Positions 1 to 7,235 of a DNA stretch of 33,432 nucleotides are shown piece by piece. Source of the stretch: Flemingiibacterium sp045579745 (GTDB lineage: Bacteria; Bacillota; Clostridia; Oscillospirales; CAG-272). The stretch spans positions 1-33,432 of the forward strand of contig JAZNMQ010000008.1 in assembly GCA_045579745.1 (NCBI GenBank), read 5' to 3'. Below the pieces are notes generated by a model. It was not told the DNA's origin and ran no database searches. It saw nothing but the letters and a program-made list of their open reading frames with translations. How positions within the stretch are numbered: the stretch's first letter is position 1; every line of letters begins with the position of its first letter. Made by a program: the position numbers and the translations under genes.

Positions 1-155
1 CCGCCAAGCTTTTGTGCAAGCGCATCAAGTCCTGCCTTATCGTTTGATAAAAGCATGAGCTTTACGCCCTCTTTTGCTAAAAGCTCTGCGATTTCACAGC
101 CCATTCCGCCGCTTGCGCCGGTAATTACGGCAACTTTTCCGTTAAGATTGATCAT
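1..155 (-). CDS. SDR-family NAD(P)-dependent dehydrogenase, N-terminal fragment
   Basis: Reading leftwards from ATG at 155, the 51 visible residues start MINLNGKVAVITGASGGMG. This is the first beta-strand and the TGxxxGxG cofactor-binding turn of a classical short-chain dehydrogenase/reductase, an enzyme class that oxidises or reduces alcohols and ketones with NAD(P). The gene runs off the left edge, so the catalytic Tyr-Lys and the substrate cannot be judged. A GGAGGT ribosome site (about 166-171) sits 10 bases before the ATG. It lies 147 bases downstream of the RraA-family gene on the same strand and is probably co-transcribed; the spacer holds degenerate tandem repeats. The family call is firm, the specificity unknown. 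Confidence 0.85.
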   Translation of the reverse strand, partial: MINLNGKVAVITGASGGMGCEIAELLAKEGVKLMLLSNDKAGLDALAQKLG

Positions 156-185
156 GTTGTATATACCTCCAAGTAATTTTCAATT

Positions 186-279
186 TCAGTTTGTTTTGCG
201 TTTTTGTGTCAGTTAAACTTGCGCAGTTGTTTCAGATAAACCCGCGCCTTTGTGTGAGCTAAGCCCTACGCCTTTGTAT
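186..279. repeat. Four degenerate 22-24 bp tandem repeats in the rraA-SDR spacer
   Basis: On the plus strand four units follow one another without gaps: 186-209, 210-231, 232-255 and 256-279. A shared pattern is roughly TCAGTTAAAC, then CGC in the middle, then TTTGTGT at the end; the 256-279 unit starts GAGCTAAGCC instead. Units differ at many positions, so this is an old or functionally constrained array. A period close to two helical turns would suit repeated protein binding, but replication slippage is as likely. The array lies between the two minus-strand genes. Confidence 0.5.
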
Positions 280-302
280 CAAAACGCGGCGCATGCGATT
301 TT

Positions 303-983
303 TTAGAAATATCCGCCGTTGCGAACGACCTCAGACGGGGGAACGCCCTTGCGAACCTGCGCCTTGATTTCCTCCTCGTTGTCGCGGATCTTCTCAGCCT
401 TGAGAAGCACTTCGTATGCGATCTCACGCGGAACTACAAGAACTCCGTCGATATCTCCGAACAAAATATCGCCCGGCTTTATCATAACATCGCCGATCTG
501 TACGGGGATCTGATAATCGTACATACGGAAGCGTCCGAGCATACCGTTTGATGTGCGGTAACGGCAGAATACGGGGAAATTCTGCTCAAGAACCTTGTTT
601 GTGTCACGAACGCCGCCGTCAACGACAGCGCCTCTGCAGCCGCGTTTAATAGCCGCCATTGTCATAATCTCGCCCCATTGAGCGGACTTGTCATCTCCCG
701 AGGTATCCCAAACCGCAATAGTATCAGGACCAAGTGCTTCGAGCATTTGCGCACGCTTTTCCATCTCACCCTCGAGGGTCAGATTCTTTGAGCCCTTGAT
801 CGTGAATGCCACGCCGCAAACCTTCATCTCGTCGCGAAGCGGGAGAATATCGTAAGGCAGAGTCTGATAGAGATAGCCGTACTCGCGGAGTACATCGTTT
901 ACAGCTGAGGTGAACGTCGCTTCAAAGCGATCGCACAGCTCCTTTTCGCTGATTGGGAATACTGTAAGCTTTTCGTTGTTCAT
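303..983 (-). CDS. RraA-family protein (4-hydroxy-4-methyl-2-oxoglutarate aldolase-like)
   Basis: The 226-residue product has the RraA/HMG-aldolase family core: GEIMTMAAIKRGCRGAVVDG followed by GVRD at residues 104-127, which holds the Gly-rich loop and the Arg126-Asp127 pair that binds substrate and metal in the aldolase members. A second conserved stretch, PGDILFGDIDGVLVVP, follows at about 170-185. Members are class II pyruvate aldolases or oxaloacetate decarboxylases, or RNase E inhibitors in proteobacteria; the last role is unlikely here. The pairing with an SDR gene and a divergent AraC regulator suggests catabolism of a sugar acid or similar compound, which is inference. An AAGGAAGG-like site lies about 10 bases before the ATG. 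Confidence 0.85.
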   Translation of the reverse strand: MNNEKLTVFPISEKELCDRFEATFTSAVNDVLREYGYLYQTLPYDILPLRDEMKVCGVAFTIKGSKNLTLEGEMEKRAQMLEALGPDTIAVWDTSGDDKSAQWGEIMTMAAIKRGCRGAVVDGGVRDTNKVLEQNFPVFCRYRTSNGMLGRFRMYDYQIPVQIGDVMIKPGDILFGDIDGVLVVPREIAYEVLLKAEKIRDNEEEIKAQVRKGVPPSEVVRNGGYF

Positions 984-1016
984 TGTTCTTTTTCCTTCCT
1001 TTGAGAAATATTTTCT

Positions 1017-1045
1017 TGCATTTTCTGACTATGTATGTTAAACTA
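1017..1045 (+). promoter_or_regulatory. Candidate sigma-A promoter for the AraC-type gene
   Basis: TTGCAT (1017-1022) and TAAACT (1040-1045) are separated by 17 bases. If used, transcription starts near 1052, so translation must begin at one of the downstream ATG codons and not at 983. Confidence 0.4.
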
Positions 1046-1129
1046 AAAATAGGTAGCTTCAGCGTGATGATTCATGCTTTGGCTCACCGTTATACTTATG
1101 CCGACATGTGCGGCGGAATGGAGATTAGC

Positions 1130-1957
1130 ATGCCTGAGCATGAGCTTGATATACAAATAAAAGAGCCGCTGTTTGTGCTTTACCGCGAACCAAATGCGAA
1201 TTGGAGCTTTAACCGACGGGATTGGGAGCCGCATTCGCTTCAAAATCCAAACGAGATGATCTGCATCCTCGCCTACGCCGTCAGCGGAACCGCCCACTAC
1301 TCATTCAACGGCGGCAAGAATCATCAGATCACGCGAGGAAACGTGCTGTTTGTCCGCGACGGCGAGCAGTATTCGGGAACGAGCGATCAGGACACCCCGT
1401 GGAGCTTTTACTCCTGCGGCTTTCGCCTTGTCGTAAACGACGAGGAATCGCGCGAGATCATCGCATCACTTCCGCATATTTTCAGATACAGCGACAGCGC
1501 GCATTTACGGGATTCCTTTGCACAGCTTGCACGCGCGTGGTCGGCAAAGCAGACGGGCTATCTGATAAAATGCCGCTGTCTGCTTCTTGACATACTGTTC
1601 ATTCTGCTTTGGGACAACAAACGCCGCTCAATTCAAAGCGCGCACTACAAAACGATAAACGACATCGTTGATCTGATGCGCCAGAATTACACAAAATCCT
1701 ATTCGCTTGAGGAGCTCTCCGAGCTGTCGGGGCTGTCGCAGTCCTATTTTCGCATGCTGTTCAAGCAAATGACGGGCTGTACGACCGTTCAGTTCCAAAA
1801 CCGTGTAAAGATCGAACGGGCAAAGGACCTGATCCTCAGCAGAGTCTGCAATGTCACCGAAGCGGCGCAGGCGGTAGGCTTCTCGGATGTGTTCTATTTT
1901 TCACGAATGTTCAAAAAGATAACGGGCAAAAATCCGTCGGAATACATAAATAAATAA
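1130..1957 (+). CDS. AraC-family transcriptional regulator with N-terminal cupin-like sensor domain
   Basis: The C-terminal hundred residues form two helix-turn-helix motifs of the AraC/XylS type: SLEELSELSGLSQSYFRMLF, then NVTEAAQAVGFSDVFYFSRM, ending FKKITGKNPSEYINK, a classic signature. The N-terminal half contains GTAHYSFNGGKNHQITRGNV, typical of the AraC ligand-binding cupin. The open frame extends back to 983 with ATGs at 983, 1067, 1106, 1118 and 1130. I chose 1130 (275 residues) because TGGAG lies six bases before it and a promoter appears to end at 1045; 1106 and 1118 are alternatives. It is divergent from the RraA gene and precedes the GH5-like gene, so either may be its target, most likely in response to a sugar or sugar acid. 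Confidence 0.85.
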   Translation: MPEHELDIQIKEPLFVLYREPNANWSFNRRDWEPHSLQNPNEMICILAYAVSGTAHYSFNGGKNHQITRGNVLFVRDGEQYSGTSDQDTPWSFYSCGFRLVVNDEESREIIASLPHIFRYSDSAHLRDSFAQLARAWSAKQTGYLIKCRCLLLDILFILLWDNKRRSIQSAHYKTINDIVDLMRQNYTKSYSLEELSELSGLSQSYFRMLFKQMTGCTTVQFQNRVKIERAKDLILSRVCNVTEAAQAVGFSDVFYFSRMFKKITGKNPSEYINK

Positions 1958-2072
1958 CTACAGTTGAATTATAACTTATTTCCAATCTGATTTCCATATA
2001 CAATTTGCTCCGTTTTGTACGATCTGCTTTTTATTACTTGCAGAAAATGCCAATAAAATTCTGTGCATTTTG

Positions 2073-2103
2073 TCAATGAGATTCTATCTTCGTGCGTCAT
2101 TGA
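2073..2103. promoter_or_regulatory. Inverted repeat upstream of the GH5-like gene (possible operator)
   Basis: TCAATGA (2073-2079) and TCATTGA (2097-2103) are perfect inverted copies, 24 bases centre to centre, about 40 bases before the -35 box. The spacer from 1958 to 2145 is otherwise AT-rich and without a gene. A regulator site is plausible but unproven. Confidence 0.3.
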
Positions 2104-2145
2104 TTGAGTTAAACTGTTTGTATTTTTGCATTTTTGACAATTTGG

Positions 2146-2174
2146 TTGACACGATAACCAATCCATGGTAAAAT
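2146..2174 (+). promoter_or_regulatory. Consensus sigma-A promoter of the GH5-like gene
   Basis: TTGACA (2146-2151), a 17-base spacer and TAAAAT (2169-2174) form a near-perfect vegetative promoter. It overlaps an upstream in-frame ATG at 2165, which is therefore not the start codon. Confidence 0.8.
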
Positions 2175-2215
2175 TTAAGCGGTTATATTTTCAGATATTT
2201 AAGGAGGTTTTCCAA

Positions 2216-4135
2216 ATGGACAAGTCTATTTTCAAAAACGGCGAATTTTTCGTCGGATGTAACTATTGGGCATCTCACGCCGGCACAAACATGTGGCATG
2301 ATTGGCGCCCTGATGTCGTTGAAGCGGATTTAAAGAATCTCGCGGAGCACAACCTGAAGCATATCAGAATTTTCCCCCTGTGGCCTGATTTTCAGCCCCT
2401 CAAGATGCACAGAGCGTGCCACGGCGCTGACAAGGAGATCCGCATGGGTGAGGATCCCCTGCCCTTTACCGAGGCAGGCAGAGCAGGCGTTTCCGAGGAA
2501 ATGTGCGAGCGCTTCCAGACCTTCTGCGATCTCGCAGAAAAGTACGGCATCAAGCTCGTTGTCGGACTTATTACGGGCTGGATGAGCGGCAGACTTTACG
2601 TTCCGGATCTGTTTGAAAAGGTAAACGTTACCCGCGATCCGCTTGCTATCAAATGGGAAATCAAATTTGTAAAATACATGGTTCGCCGCTTCAAGTCGCA
2701 TCCCGCAATCGTTGCTTGGGATCTTGGAAACGAGTGCGACTGCCTTGCTAACGTCGGCGACCAAAACAGCGCTTACGTTTGGGTGAGCACGATCACCAAC
2801 GCCATCAAGACTGAGGATAACACCCGTCCCGTAGTTTCGGGAATGCACGGTACAACTCCCGACTCACTTTACCGTTCCGAGGACCTTGGAGAAATTCTCG
2901 ACATCCTCTGCACACACCCCTATCCGATCTTCACACCTCACTGCAACACCGACCCCGTTAATGAAAACAAATCGGTATTCCATGCAGTTGCCGAAACTCT
3001 GTTCTATCGCGGAACGGCAAATTCTATGGCATTTGCTGAGGAAACAGGAACACTCGGTCCGTTCATTTCAAGCAATGCAATCGCGGCTGATTACGCAAAC
3101 ACCGTAATGCACCTGCTCTGGGCTCACAACTGCCTCGGTATGATGTGGTGGTGCGCATTCGAGCAATCTCACCTTGAGCACACTCCTTATGAGTGGAACA
3201 CCGTTGAGCGCGAGCTCGGCCTGTTCTATCAGGATTACACTCCGAAGCCGATCGTCGCTCAGATGACCGATTTCCAGAATTACACAGAGTCATTTAAGTA
3301 TAAGAAGCTCACCGGACGCATTCTCGACGCAGTCTGCGTTCTCACCGCTGAGCATGACAACTGGCTCCCTGCACTTGGCACATTTACTCTCACAAAGCAG
3401 GCAGGCCTTGACGTTGAGTTCGTTCACTGCAACGACGAAATCCCCGAGGCACGCGCATACATTCTTCCGTCCTACGATCACTACCGCCTGTCCCGCCGTG
3501 TATGGCTTGACCTGATGGAGCGCGTAAAGCGCGGCGCAAAGCTGTACATTTCCATCGGCAACGGTATTCTTTCTCCGTTCAAGGAATTCATCGGTCTTGA
3601 GCCTCAGCTTCACTACGTTCCGACAAAGCCCGACCACATAAAGCTCGGTGACAGCGAATTCTGGCTCAATCCAACCTTTAAGGTTCCCTACGCTAACTGC
3701 ACCGCAGAGGTTCTTGCAACAGATGATGACGGCACGCCCGTCATGTCGAAGAACAAGCTCGGCGAGGGCTGCGTATACTTCCTTACATATCCTATCGAGA
3801 ATATGGCAGGCAAGGTTCCCGGAATCAACAGCGGCGCAAGCTTCAAGCCGCTCTACAAGTTCTATGAGGAAATGACCGAGCTTCGTAACCCCGAAAAGGT
3901 TGCTCGCAAGGATAATCCTCACATTGCTATCACAGAGCACATTGTTGACGACTCGACCCGCGTAATTATCGCAGTTAACTGCGTTCCGCGCGAATCCGCC
4001 GCAGCCATCGCTATCGATGGCTGGAAGCTTTCCGAAACACTTCGCAATCAGGGCTCGCAGATCAATGCCGCAGACGGCAAGATCGAGCTTGTTATGAAGG
4101 GCAACTCGGCTGTTATTCTTGAAATCAAGAAGTAA
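2216..4135 (+). CDS. GH5-like family glycoside hydrolase (cellulase/mannanase fold)
   Basis: The 639-residue protein starts at the ATG preceded by AAGGAGGT. Its first half is a TIM-barrel of the GH5/GH-A clan: an early FFVGCNYW segment, WDLGNEC with the probable acid/base Glu173, THPYP (His234), the probable nucleophile in FAEETG (Glu275 or 276) and the WW pair near residue 311. Residues from about 370 to 530 resemble the glutamine-amidotransferase-like domain seen in GH42 enzymes (ARAYILPSYDHYRLS, GAKLYISIGNGI), followed by a small beta domain. No signal peptide is visible, so it should act in the cytoplasm on imported oligosaccharides, possibly beta-mannosides or beta-galactosides. The exact substrate cannot be read. 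It is a single gene, with its own promoter and terminator, next to an AraC regulator. Confidence 0.75.
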   Translation: MDKSIFKNGEFFVGCNYWASHAGTNMWHDWRPDVVEADLKNLAEHNLKHIRIFPLWPDFQPLKMHRACHGADKEIRMGEDPLPFTEAGRAGVSEEMCERFQTFCDLAEKYGIKLVVGLITGWMSGRLYVPDLFEKVNVTRDPLAIKWEIKFVKYMVRRFKSHPAIVAWDLGNECDCLANVGDQNSAYVWVSTITNAIKTEDNTRPVVSGMHGTTPDSLYRSEDLGEILDILCTHPYPIFTPHCNTDPVNENKSVFHAVAETLFYRGTANSMAFAEETGTLGPFISSNAIAADYANTVMHLLWAHNCLGMMWWCAFEQSHLEHTPYEWNTVERELGLFYQDYTPKPIVAQMTDFQNYTESFKYKKLTGRILDAVCVLTAEHDNWLPALGTFTLTKQAGLDVEFVHCNDEIPEARAYILPSYDHYRLSRRVWLDLMERVKRGAKLYISIGNGILSPFKEFIGLEPQLHYVPTKPDHIKLGDSEFWLNPTFKVPYANCTAEVLATDDDGTPVMSKNKLGEGCVYFLTYPIENMAGKVPGINSGASFKPLYKFYEEMTELRNPEKVARKDNPHIAITEHIVDDSTRVIIAVNCVPRESAAAIAIDGWKLSETLRNQGSQINAADGKIELVMKGNSAVILEIKK

Positions 4136-4147
4136 TAAATAAAAGCA

Positions 4148-4186
4148 AAACGCGATTACGGCTTTTTCGTAATCGCGTTTATTTTT
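4148..4186 (+). terminator. Intrinsic terminator after the GH5-like gene
   Basis: A 13-bp perfect stem, AAACGCGATTACG (4148-4160) with its complement (4168-4180), and a 7-base loop are followed by ATTTTT. The opposite strand also carries a T-rich tail (TTTTGCTTTT), so it may work in both directions. Confidence 0.85.
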
Positions 4187-4239
4187 AGCCCCATTTCGAC
4201 AAAGTGTCCCCGCTTCCCGATTTACATAGATCACCGTAG

Positions 4240-4328
4240 GGCGGGGGCTTGCTCCCGCCGTTTCGTGCAATTTCTGCTCTTTCAGACGGCGGGACCAGAA
4301 AGAAGTCCAGCAGCTGCCAGCAGCTGCC
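4240..4328. repeat. GC-rich hairpin and 10-bp direct repeats in the 4187-4416 spacer
   Basis: GGCGGGGGC (4240-4248) and GCTCCCGCC (4251-4259) form a tight hairpin; a partial copy, CGGCGGGACC, follows near 4287. CCAGCAGCTG occurs twice in tandem at 4307-4316 and 4317-4326. I see no gene here. The hairpin could belong to an interspersed palindromic repeat family of the genome. Confidence 0.35.
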
Positions 4329-4416
4329 TGCCGTTTTATAGTCATAATTTATCAGAATCGCAACACAAAAAGCCATTGACAGAATCATGTTCCTGCCAAG
4401 GGCAAATTAAATAGGC

Positions 4417-5196
4417 TTACTCTTTCCACCAAGCTTCGGGAATCGTGTCGCGGTCGAGCGTGCAGTCGGGCTCTATCGAAAAGATCTTCACGCTCACGTC
4501 GTAAATTTTGCGCGCCTCGCAAAGGAAGCAATCCGCGTCACCGAACTTAACGCGTTTTGCCGCGCCGAGGGCTTCAAATGCGTCGGTCAGCTTCGGGAAG
4601 GTTGCAGAAACATCACTCGCCTTTGTGCAATAATGGCGTTTTATCTTAATCTGCTTAACGCTTCCGTCACGGAGCTTGACTCCGACATTACGAAGGTTTG
4701 TAAGGCGATTTTCGAGCGCGAGCGTTTCCTCAACGCTGTGAATATAGGTATTGCGGTTGTGCCCTACGCCGAGCAGCAGGATTTTCGCATCGATATCGCG
4801 AAGTCTGCCAAAGCATCCGTCGGGCGGACATGGCGTGCGAGCATCCTCGTCGTGCTTTATGTATTCCTCGGCAGCCTTTCCATAAGCGGCAATGCTGTGC
4901 GACGGATGAAGCGAGCGAACAACGCCCTTTCTCTGTCTGAAAAGCTCGGGGAGAATTCCGACATTGCATGGGCTCGTTTCGTAGTCGTAGACCTCGTTAT
5001 CCTTGACTGTCCCCCATGTGTGGGTGGGCATCATGAAAAGCCCATCCGAGAAATATTCCATAAACGCATCAAGCACGGTATCAGCTCTGCCCTCGACCTC
5101 ACCGATTGATTTCATCGACGAATGCACGAGGATCGAATCTCTCGGGAGAAGCCCCATTTTTTGAAGATCGGATTTTAAATCGTTCTTAGTATACAT
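4417..5196 (-). CDS. AAC(3)-family (YokD-like) N-acetyltransferase
   Basis: The 259-residue protein carries the Antibiotic_NAT family landmarks: LVHSSMKSIG near residues 23-32, MMPTHTWGT at 55-63, SLHPSHSIAAYG at 95-106 and GVGHNRNTYIHSVEE at 143-157. AAC(3) enzymes move acetyl from acetyl-CoA to the 3-amino group of aminoglycosides, but many chromosomal YokD-like members have no proven drug substrate. The closing TAA of the aldo/keto reductase gene lies inside its ribosome site (AAGGAGC, five bases before ATG), so translation is probably coupled. Full length; substrate unknown. Confidence 0.8.
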   Translation of the reverse strand: MYTKNDLKSDLQKMGLLPRDSILVHSSMKSIGEVEGRADTVLDAFMEYFSDGLFMMPTHTWGTVKDNEVYDYETSPCNVGILPELFRQRKGVVRSLHPSHSIAAYGKAAEEYIKHDEDARTPCPPDGCFGRLRDIDAKILLLGVGHNRNTYIHSVEETLALENRLTNLRNVGVKLRDGSVKQIKIKRHYCTKASDVSATFPKLTDAFEALGAAKRVKFGDADCFLCEARKIYDVSVKIFSIEPDCTLDRDTIPEAWWKE

Positions 5197-5198
5197 TT

Positions 5199-6035
5199 TT
5201 AGCTCCTTTCGTCGGGATGCTGACCCGAATATCCAAGCTGCGGAAGCGCATCGATTGTGTTCATATCCTCATTTGAGATTATAAAGTCGTAAACATCAAT
5301 ATTTTCCCTCATACGCGAAGGATCCTGCGATTTCGGAAGCGGAAGCACTGCGTGCTGCATGCACCATCTGATCGAGAGCTGTGCTGTGGATTTGCCGTAT
5401 TTTGCCGCGATAGCCTTGAGCGTTTCGTCCTCAAGCACAGCGGCTCGTCCGAGCGGACTCCACGCCTGAGTGCAAATTCCGTGGCTGTGACAGAAGCGAA
5501 GCGTTTCCTCCTGAATATAGCCCGGATGAAATTCGATCTGATCTACCATCGGGTAAACCTCAGTTTTCATTAATGCCTCAAGATGATGCGGCAGGAAGTT
5601 CGAAACGCCTATTGCGCGAGCTCTGCCCGATTTGTATATCTCGATAAACGCTCGCCATGTTTCAAGATTGCGCTCCTCCCAATTTTCAGCCCCCTTGCGC
5701 GAAACGGGCCAATGGATCAGAAAAAGGTCCACATAATCAAGCCCGAGGCGCTCAAGCGTCTGATTAAAGGCAATATGCGCGCTCTCGTAGCTTCGATTTG
5801 GATTTGCAAGCTTGCTTGTAATAAAAAGCTCCTCGCGAGGCAGACCGCATTCGCGGACAGCCCGTCCGACACTCACTTCATTTTCATACATTGCGGCTGT
5901 ATCAATATGGCGATAGCCTGCGTCAATTGCCGACTTTATCACCTCAACCGTATGCTCGCCCTCTCTGAGCGTCCATGTTCCGAAGCCGATATTCGGAATA
6001 TTATTGCCGTTTGGCAATATAAAAATGTTATTCAT
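5199..6035 (-). CDS. Aldo/keto reductase
   Basis: The 278-residue protein shows the complete AKR catalytic tetrad: Asp45 and Tyr50 in HIDTAAMYEN, Lys75 in FITSKLAN and His108 in LIHWP. The NADPH-binding part follows (GVSNF near 144, QIEFHPG near 170, PLPKS near 234). Such enzymes reduce aldehydes and ketones in the cytosol; this one is closest in style to bacterial 2,5-diketo-gluconate or methylglyoxal reductases. GGAGGTTTCA precedes the ATG. It is the first gene of a two-gene operon with the AAC(3)-like gene, driven by the consensus promoter at 6113-6141. Confidence 0.92.
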   Translation of the reverse strand: MNNIFILPNGNNIPNIGFGTWTLREGEHTVEVIKSAIDAGYRHIDTAAMYENEVSVGRAVRECGLPREELFITSKLANPNRSYESAHIAFNQTLERLGLDYVDLFLIHWPVSRKGAENWEERNLETWRAFIEIYKSGRARAIGVSNFLPHHLEALMKTEVYPMVDQIEFHPGYIQEETLRFCHSHGICTQAWSPLGRAAVLEDETLKAIAAKYGKSTAQLSIRWCMQHAVLPLPKSQDPSRMRENIDVYDFIISNEDMNTIDALPQLGYSGQHPDERS

Positions 6036-6112
6036 TGAAACCTCCGAGGCTGTATGCCGCCTTAGTTACAGCTTTGATCCGAGAATAGTATTTTCTGTAA
6101 TTGCTAAATAAA

Positions 6113-6141
6113 ATTATAGCTCATATACAGGAATTTGTCAA
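6113..6141 (-). promoter_or_regulatory. Consensus promoter of the AKR-AAC(3) operon
   Basis: Read on the minus strand: TTGACA (6141-6136), 17 bases, TATAAT (6118-6113), a perfect match to the sigma-A consensus. The roughly 70-base leader contains a 6-bp inverted repeat (TTACAG/CTGTAA). Confidence 0.9.
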
Positions 6142-6205
6142 GCACGGCATTTTTTCCTATAACTTTATTTTCTGTGGAATATTTTATTGAGATTTCAATA
6201 TAAAA

Positions 6206-6481
6206 TTAAATAGCTTGTGTTTTAATTCTGTTATCCGTAATTATTCCATACACATATGATGGGCCCCATATACCTTCCGATTTTATTTTTGAGGGAGAGG
6301 GGTTTTCAACCAGTAAAGCTTTTGCTATTTTTTCTTTTGTAATTAACCTTTTTCTATCATTATTTATGAGAATAAAATCCTTCTTGACTACATAAGTGTA
6401 GGATATACCTGTTACTGTTCTAAATGTTTCGTTTTCATTACTAAGAATGTTTGCCCATATAGTATTGATATTTTCACACAT
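6206..6481 (-). CDS. Small conserved protein of unknown function (third gene of AT-rich islet)
   Basis: A 91-residue product starting MCENINTIWANILSNENETF. I start it at ATG 6481, five bases after GGTGA; a GTG at 6490 is in frame but lies within the ribosome site. The pattern, a threonine-glycine pair and FTY-like strand, then an alternating beta/helix segment (KEKIAKALLVENP) and a terminal GPSYVYGIITDNRI, resembles unnamed bacterial proteins that end in a GPSY(V/L) and I-T-D-x-R-I motif. No function is known to me. It is AT-rich relative to the flanking genes and lies third in an operon with two other unknown genes, as expected for recently acquired DNA. Confidence 0.7.
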   Translation of the reverse strand: MCENINTIWANILSNENETFRTVTGISYTYVVKKDFILINNDRKRLITKEKIAKALLVENPSPSKIKSEGIWGPSYVYGIITDNRIKTQAI

Positions 6482-6493
6482 AGTAATCACCCC

Positions 6494-6583
6494 TTAATAC
6501 TTATTTTTGAAAAATATTCCTCTTATTAATCCGTAAAGAACTCCACCTATAAACAAACCGGTTCTTCGCCCTCTTTTAAACAT
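6494..6583 (-). CDS. 29-residue glycine-rich hydrophobic peptide
   Basis: ATG at 6583 is preceded by GGGAGGT at good spacing, and the 29 codons end at TAA 6494-6496, just before the next gene's GGGGTGA site. The peptide begins MFKRGRRTGLFIGGVL and ends FFKNKY: a basic N-terminus, a short hydrophobic stretch with glycines four apart (a glycine-zipper look) and a basic C-terminus. This suits a small membrane peptide. Its tight fit between two genes with its own strong ribosome site argues that it is real. Function unknown. Confidence 0.6.
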   Translation of the reverse strand: MFKRGRRTGLFIGGVLYGLIRGIFFKNKY

Positions 6584-6600
6584 AACATTTACCTCCCAAA

Positions 6601-6939
6601 TTATAATTTGTATTCTATTTCAAGTGTTGAAGAATTGCCTTTCGGTGGCTGAAATATAATAATGTCATTCTCTTCCATACATTGTCTCATAGCATTACAT
6701 ACCATTGGGAATCTGCTTTTTAATTTAAGTTGTTTATGAATGTCTCTTGAAATTAGAATAAGACTACTTTTTCCTTTCTCTTTTGCAAGTATTTTTAATT
6801 CTTTTATATATTTGCAAATATCATTAGTTGTTATAATTGCTTTTTCTTCCTCGTTCTTTGCTTTTGTTAAAAGATCAACTTTTTCTTCTAAAACTTGTAT
6901 TCTGCTTAATAATTCAAGAATAATTTTTTCGTAATCCAT
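6601..6939 (-). CDS. Coiled-coil plus winged-helix-like protein of unknown function
   Basis: The 112-residue product opens with a heptad-like segment (LSRIQVLEEKVDLL, residues 11-24), continues through a helical middle (ITTNDICKYIKELKILAKEK) and ends in a region that reads like a small winged helix: ISRDIHKQLKLKSRFPMVCN, then beta-strand text IIIFQPPKGNSSTLEIEYKL. Similar unnamed proteins in Clostridia share the SR-x-IHK-x-LKLKSR-x-P-x-VCNAM pattern. DNA binding with an N-terminal dimerising coil is a reasonable guess only. CAGGAGTG lies before the ATG. It is the first gene of the AT-rich operon under the promoter at 6975-7003. Confidence 0.7.
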   Translation of the reverse strand: MDYEKIILELLSRIQVLEEKVDLLTKAKNEEEKAIITTNDICKYIKELKILAKEKGKSSLILISRDIHKQLKLKSRFPMVCNAMRQCMEENDIIIFQPPKGNSSTLEIEYKL

Positions 6940-6974
6940 AGAATTTCACTCCTGTTTCAATTCGTTCTATTAGA

Positions 6975-7003
6975 ATTCTATCACATTTTTAATGGAATGT
7001 CAA
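6975..7003 (-). promoter_or_regulatory. Consensus promoter of the AT-rich three-gene operon
   Basis: On the minus strand TTGACA (7003-6998), 17 bases and TAGAAT (6980-6975) form a strong promoter. The -10 region overlaps a perfect palindrome, TAGAATTCTA (6971-6980), flanked by TTCTAT, a possible operator for the operon's own winged-helix-like protein. Confidence 0.85.
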
Positions 7004-7171
7004 TAGTTTTTTGATTTATTTTTTTCATGACACTTTTACTAATTTTTAGTTCTTTTAGTCAACATAATCAACTTGTTGCAAATAATTACATATCAATCTT
7101 AAACGCTTTTTGAAACTTCAACAAAAGGTCGTTTCACAGAAAATCAAGCATTGTAATTTTTGAAATTTGCC

Positions 7172-7200
7172 TTGCTTTGTTAATTAAGATGTGGTATACT
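7172..7200 (+). promoter_or_regulatory. Promoter of the cyclophilin lipoprotein gene
   Basis: TTGCTT (7172-7177), a 17-base spacer and TATACT (7195-7200), 35 bases before the start codon. The AT-rich stretch from 7004 to 7171 shows no gene. Confidence 0.65.
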
Positions 7201-7235
7201 GTATCTATATTATCCATTGAAAGGACTCAGAAAAA

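Noticed and set aside
2165..2215. Upstream ATG at 2165 as start of the GH5-like gene
   Set aside because: It overlaps the promoter -10 region, so it would not be in the transcript; ATG 2216 has AAGGAGGT at the right distance.
3290..4345. A 351-codon open frame on the minus strand opposite the GH5-like gene
   Set aside because: Antisense to a well-supported gene and runs through a strong terminator hairpin.
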